From CADCTB01 sp038231955 (GTDB taxonomy: Bacteria > Actinomycetota > Acidimicrobiia > Acidimicrobiales > AC-14), in NCBI GenBank assembly GCA_038231955.1, contig JBBSIS010000230.1:1-5006 (forward strand): 5,006 bases of DNA. The letters are read 5' to 3'. Shown piece by piece: positions 3,482 to 5,006 of the stretch. The notes under the pieces were generated by a model. The model was given only the letters and a program-made list of their open reading frames with translations, ran no database searches and had not been told where the DNA came from. Positions within the stretch are counted from its first letter, which is position 1, and each line of letters starts with the position of its first letter. A program made the position numbers and the translations under genes.

Positions 3482-5006
3482 GTCGGCGCGTCTGCCGTCA
3501 GTTCGACAGCCACCGGCACGTCACCGGCGGCAACCTCGGCAACGTTGTCCGTCCCGGCGAGAGGAACCTCGGGCGCCTGAGCCGGAGCGGCGGCCGGCGG
3601 GGCCGGTGGGCGCCGGGGCGGAGGAGGGGGCACCGGGCGCTGGCCCGGTGTCTCGCCGATCAGGGGACCGAGGCCGGGCACCTTGGAGACAGACTGGCGG
3701 ACGGTCTTGAGCACCTCGTCGTCGGCACCGGCGGGGAGCCCCTTGGGCTGGATGCTGCGCCGGATGGGCGACGCCAGGACGGCCTCGAGGACGGCCAGCC
3801 ACCGGTCGGCGGCCGTGTCGGGCGACATGGCCTCTCCTGCGGCCTGGGCCAGACCAGCAGACAGCTCGGGGGGGAACCGCACACCCTGCTCCGGGGGGCG
3901 GCCGCTGACGCGCAACGCCCGGACCACTCTGCCCTCGGCCAGGCACGTCGTCATCTCGTCGAGCCAGGTCTTTCGCTCGGCCGCGCCCCGGCGCTCGAGG
4001 CTCTCCCGCAGCTTGGAGGCCAAGGCCCGGCTGTCGTCGTCGCGCCCGGCGGCGTCGGCGCCGGCCACCCCCGTGCGCAGGTCGCGCAGGCTGAGCTCTT
4101 CCAACGACGACGCCGCGGCCTCGGCCCGGTCGCGCCATTCGGCGGCGCGCAAGGCCGGGAGCAGTTGCTCGGCAAGGGCGAGGAGGGCTTCGGAATGGAC
4201 CTCGGGGTCGCCGGCGGCCCGTGCCTTGGCGTTCTGCTCGCCGACTGCGGCCCGCACCCCGGCCAGCCCGCCGCGAAGCACCTGCTCCGCAATGGCCCGT
4301 TGCTCCGGGGGCAGGGCGGCCAGAACCGCGTCCCGATGGTCGCGTCCGGCCTGTAGCCGCTTGGGCTGCGACCGGGACGGGCGTCCCGGCCCACCCGTCG
4401 CACCGGCGGACGACGCCGGCCGACCGGCCCGGTCACGCCCGGGCCGGTCGCGGGAAGTCCTGTCACCACTAGGCCTGTCACCGCGGGACCGGTCGCCTGC
4501 CGGTCGGTCGCCGGTCGGCCGCTCGTTCTGCGGCCGCTCGCCTGCGGGCCGGTCGCCGGGGGTTCGCTCGCCACGCGGGCGCTCGGGCCGGTCGGGGCGG
4601 GCGCGCTCTCGGCCGCTTGCGCCGGGGGGACCGGCCCCTTCACGACGGGCGCTGTCACGGGGACCGGTGCCGGGCGTGGCCCGCGGGCGCGTTGCCCCCG
4701 GGCCGTTGGGCCCGCCGGGACGGGCCCCGCCCCGGCCGGCGCCGAACCGGTCGCCTCTGTCGCCGCGTTCACCTCGTCGGTCCCGCTCCTCACGCTCGGG
4801 CTTGATGGGGCTGTGCGTGACGAGTTGCTCCTCCCGTCCTGATCCGAGGATGGGCAACGTCTCAGGAGCGCTCTTCCTGGCCTTGGCGGCGGTTACCGAC
4901 GTGACGTTGATGCCCTCGAGGTCGAAGTCGGCCTCGGCCTTCACCACGTCGCCCACTTTGGCCCCGTCGTGGAGGACCGACCCGGCGACGACCCCCTTCG
5001 GCTGAC
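3478..5006 (-). CDS. Uncharacterised protein with Arg-rich repeats, 5' end missing
   Basis: The minus-strand frame is open from the right edge to the TAG at 3478-3480, about 508 visible residues. A GTG at 4954-4956 exists, but upstream codons encode KGVVAGSVLHDGAKVGDVV, continuous with the folded-looking part, so the start probably lies outside. Numbering from that GTG: residues 1-40 are beta-rich (DFDLEGINVTSV) and could be the end of an OB/TRAM-like domain. Residues 50-190 are an Arg/Gly/Asp/Pro-rich disordered region with ten pentapeptides at 129-178. Residues 198-430 form an alpha-helical domain (HRDAVLAALPPEQRAIAEQV, AEQLLPALRAAEWRDRAEAA, DRWLAVLEAVLASPIRRSI). The tail, 438-492, is Pro/Ala-rich. 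I recall similar Acidimicrobiia hypothetical proteins but no known function. The basic repeats suggest RNA or nucleic acid binding; that is an inference only. The long plus-strand frame opposite is Ser/Arg-rich and looks like a shadow. Confidence 0.75.
   Translation of the reverse strand, partial: QPKGVVAGSVLHDGAKVGDVVKAEADFDLEGINVTSVTAAKARKSAPETLPILGSGREEQLVTHSPIKPEREERDRRGERGDRGDRFGAGRGGARPGGPNGPGATRPRATPGTGPRDSARREGAGPPGASGRERARPDRPERPRGERTPGDRPAGERPQNERPTGDRPAGDRSRGDRPSGDRTSRDRPGRDRAGRPASSAGATGGPGRPSRSQPKRLQAGRDHRDAVLAALPPEQRAIAEQVLRGGLAGVRAAVGEQNAKARAAGDPEVHSEALLALAEQLLPALRAAEWRDRAEAAASSLEELSLRDLRTGVAGADAAGRDDDSRALASKLRESLERRGAAERKTWLDEMTTCLAEGRVVRALRVSGRPPEQGVRFPPELSAGLAQAAGEAMSPDTAADRWLAVLEAVLASPIRRSIQPKGLPAGADDEVLKTVRQSVSKVPGLGPLIGETPGQRPVPPPPPRRPPAPPAAAPAQAPEVPLAGTDNVAEVAAGDVPVAVELTADAPT
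4423..4572 (-). repeat. Pentapeptide-coding repeat, ten 15-bp units
   Basis: Read on the minus strand, ten consecutive 15-bp units encode the pentapeptide pattern [G/N/R]-[D/E]-R-[P/S/T/A]-x: GERTP, GDRPA, GERPQ, NERPT, GDRPA, GDRSR, GDRPS, GDRTS, RDRPG, RDRAG. The acidic residue and Arg alternate at a fixed spacing, so the segment is highly charged but nearly neutral overall. Confidence 0.9.

Noticed and set aside
3683..5005. 440-codon plus-strand ORF opposite the Arg-rich protein gene
   Set aside because: It is Ser/Arg/Ala-rich without fold-like pattern, typical of an antisense frame in GC-rich DNA. The minus-strand product has coherent helices and a structured domain order.

Overview
The window is GC-rich DNA from an actinobacterium. 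The strongest taxonomic cue is an acidic DUF4193-type zinc-ribbon protein (1451-2002), a family I know only from Actinomycetota. The tandem ThyX-like protein and the leaderless -10/start arrangement at 2018-2030 agree with this. The overall gene style suggests Acidimicrobiia or a close relative, but that is an inference from remembered family resemblance, not from a search.

Layout: (1) 1-1049 (+), the 3' part of a long ThyX-family gene that enters from the left edge. It carries the end of one ThyX-like domain and a second domain whose signature loop is degenerate. (2) 1050-1450, a gene-free stretch of about 400 bp that is unusually rich in paired segments: a hairpin at 1072-1112, two abutting hairpins at 1172-1219, and a long-range stem that closes 1235-1366. 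It may hold a structured RNA or a 5' leader. (3) 1451-2002 (+), the DUF4193-type protein with a 72-bp hexanucleotide repeat coding for Asp-Ala/Asp-Val. (4) 2030-3481 (+), a compact three-gene run: an uncharacterised helical protein with a probable leaderless start, a GNAT acetyltransferase, and a Nudix hydrolase joined to it by an ATGA overlap that sits in a 17-bp tandem repeat. (5) 3478-5006 (-), a convergent gene that runs off the right edge. It encodes a large uncharacterised protein with an Arg-rich pentapeptide repeat and shares a palindromic CTAG double stop with the Nudix gene.

The three-gene run is probably co-transcribed. Its GNAT and Nudix members are small-molecule or nucleotide modifying enzymes whose substrates cannot be read from sequence. 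No mobile element, CRISPR array, tRNA or rRNA was recognised. The window looks like ordinary chromosomal core. The least explained parts are the structured intergenic region, the degenerate tandem ThyX protein, and the two repeat-expanded low-complexity segments.
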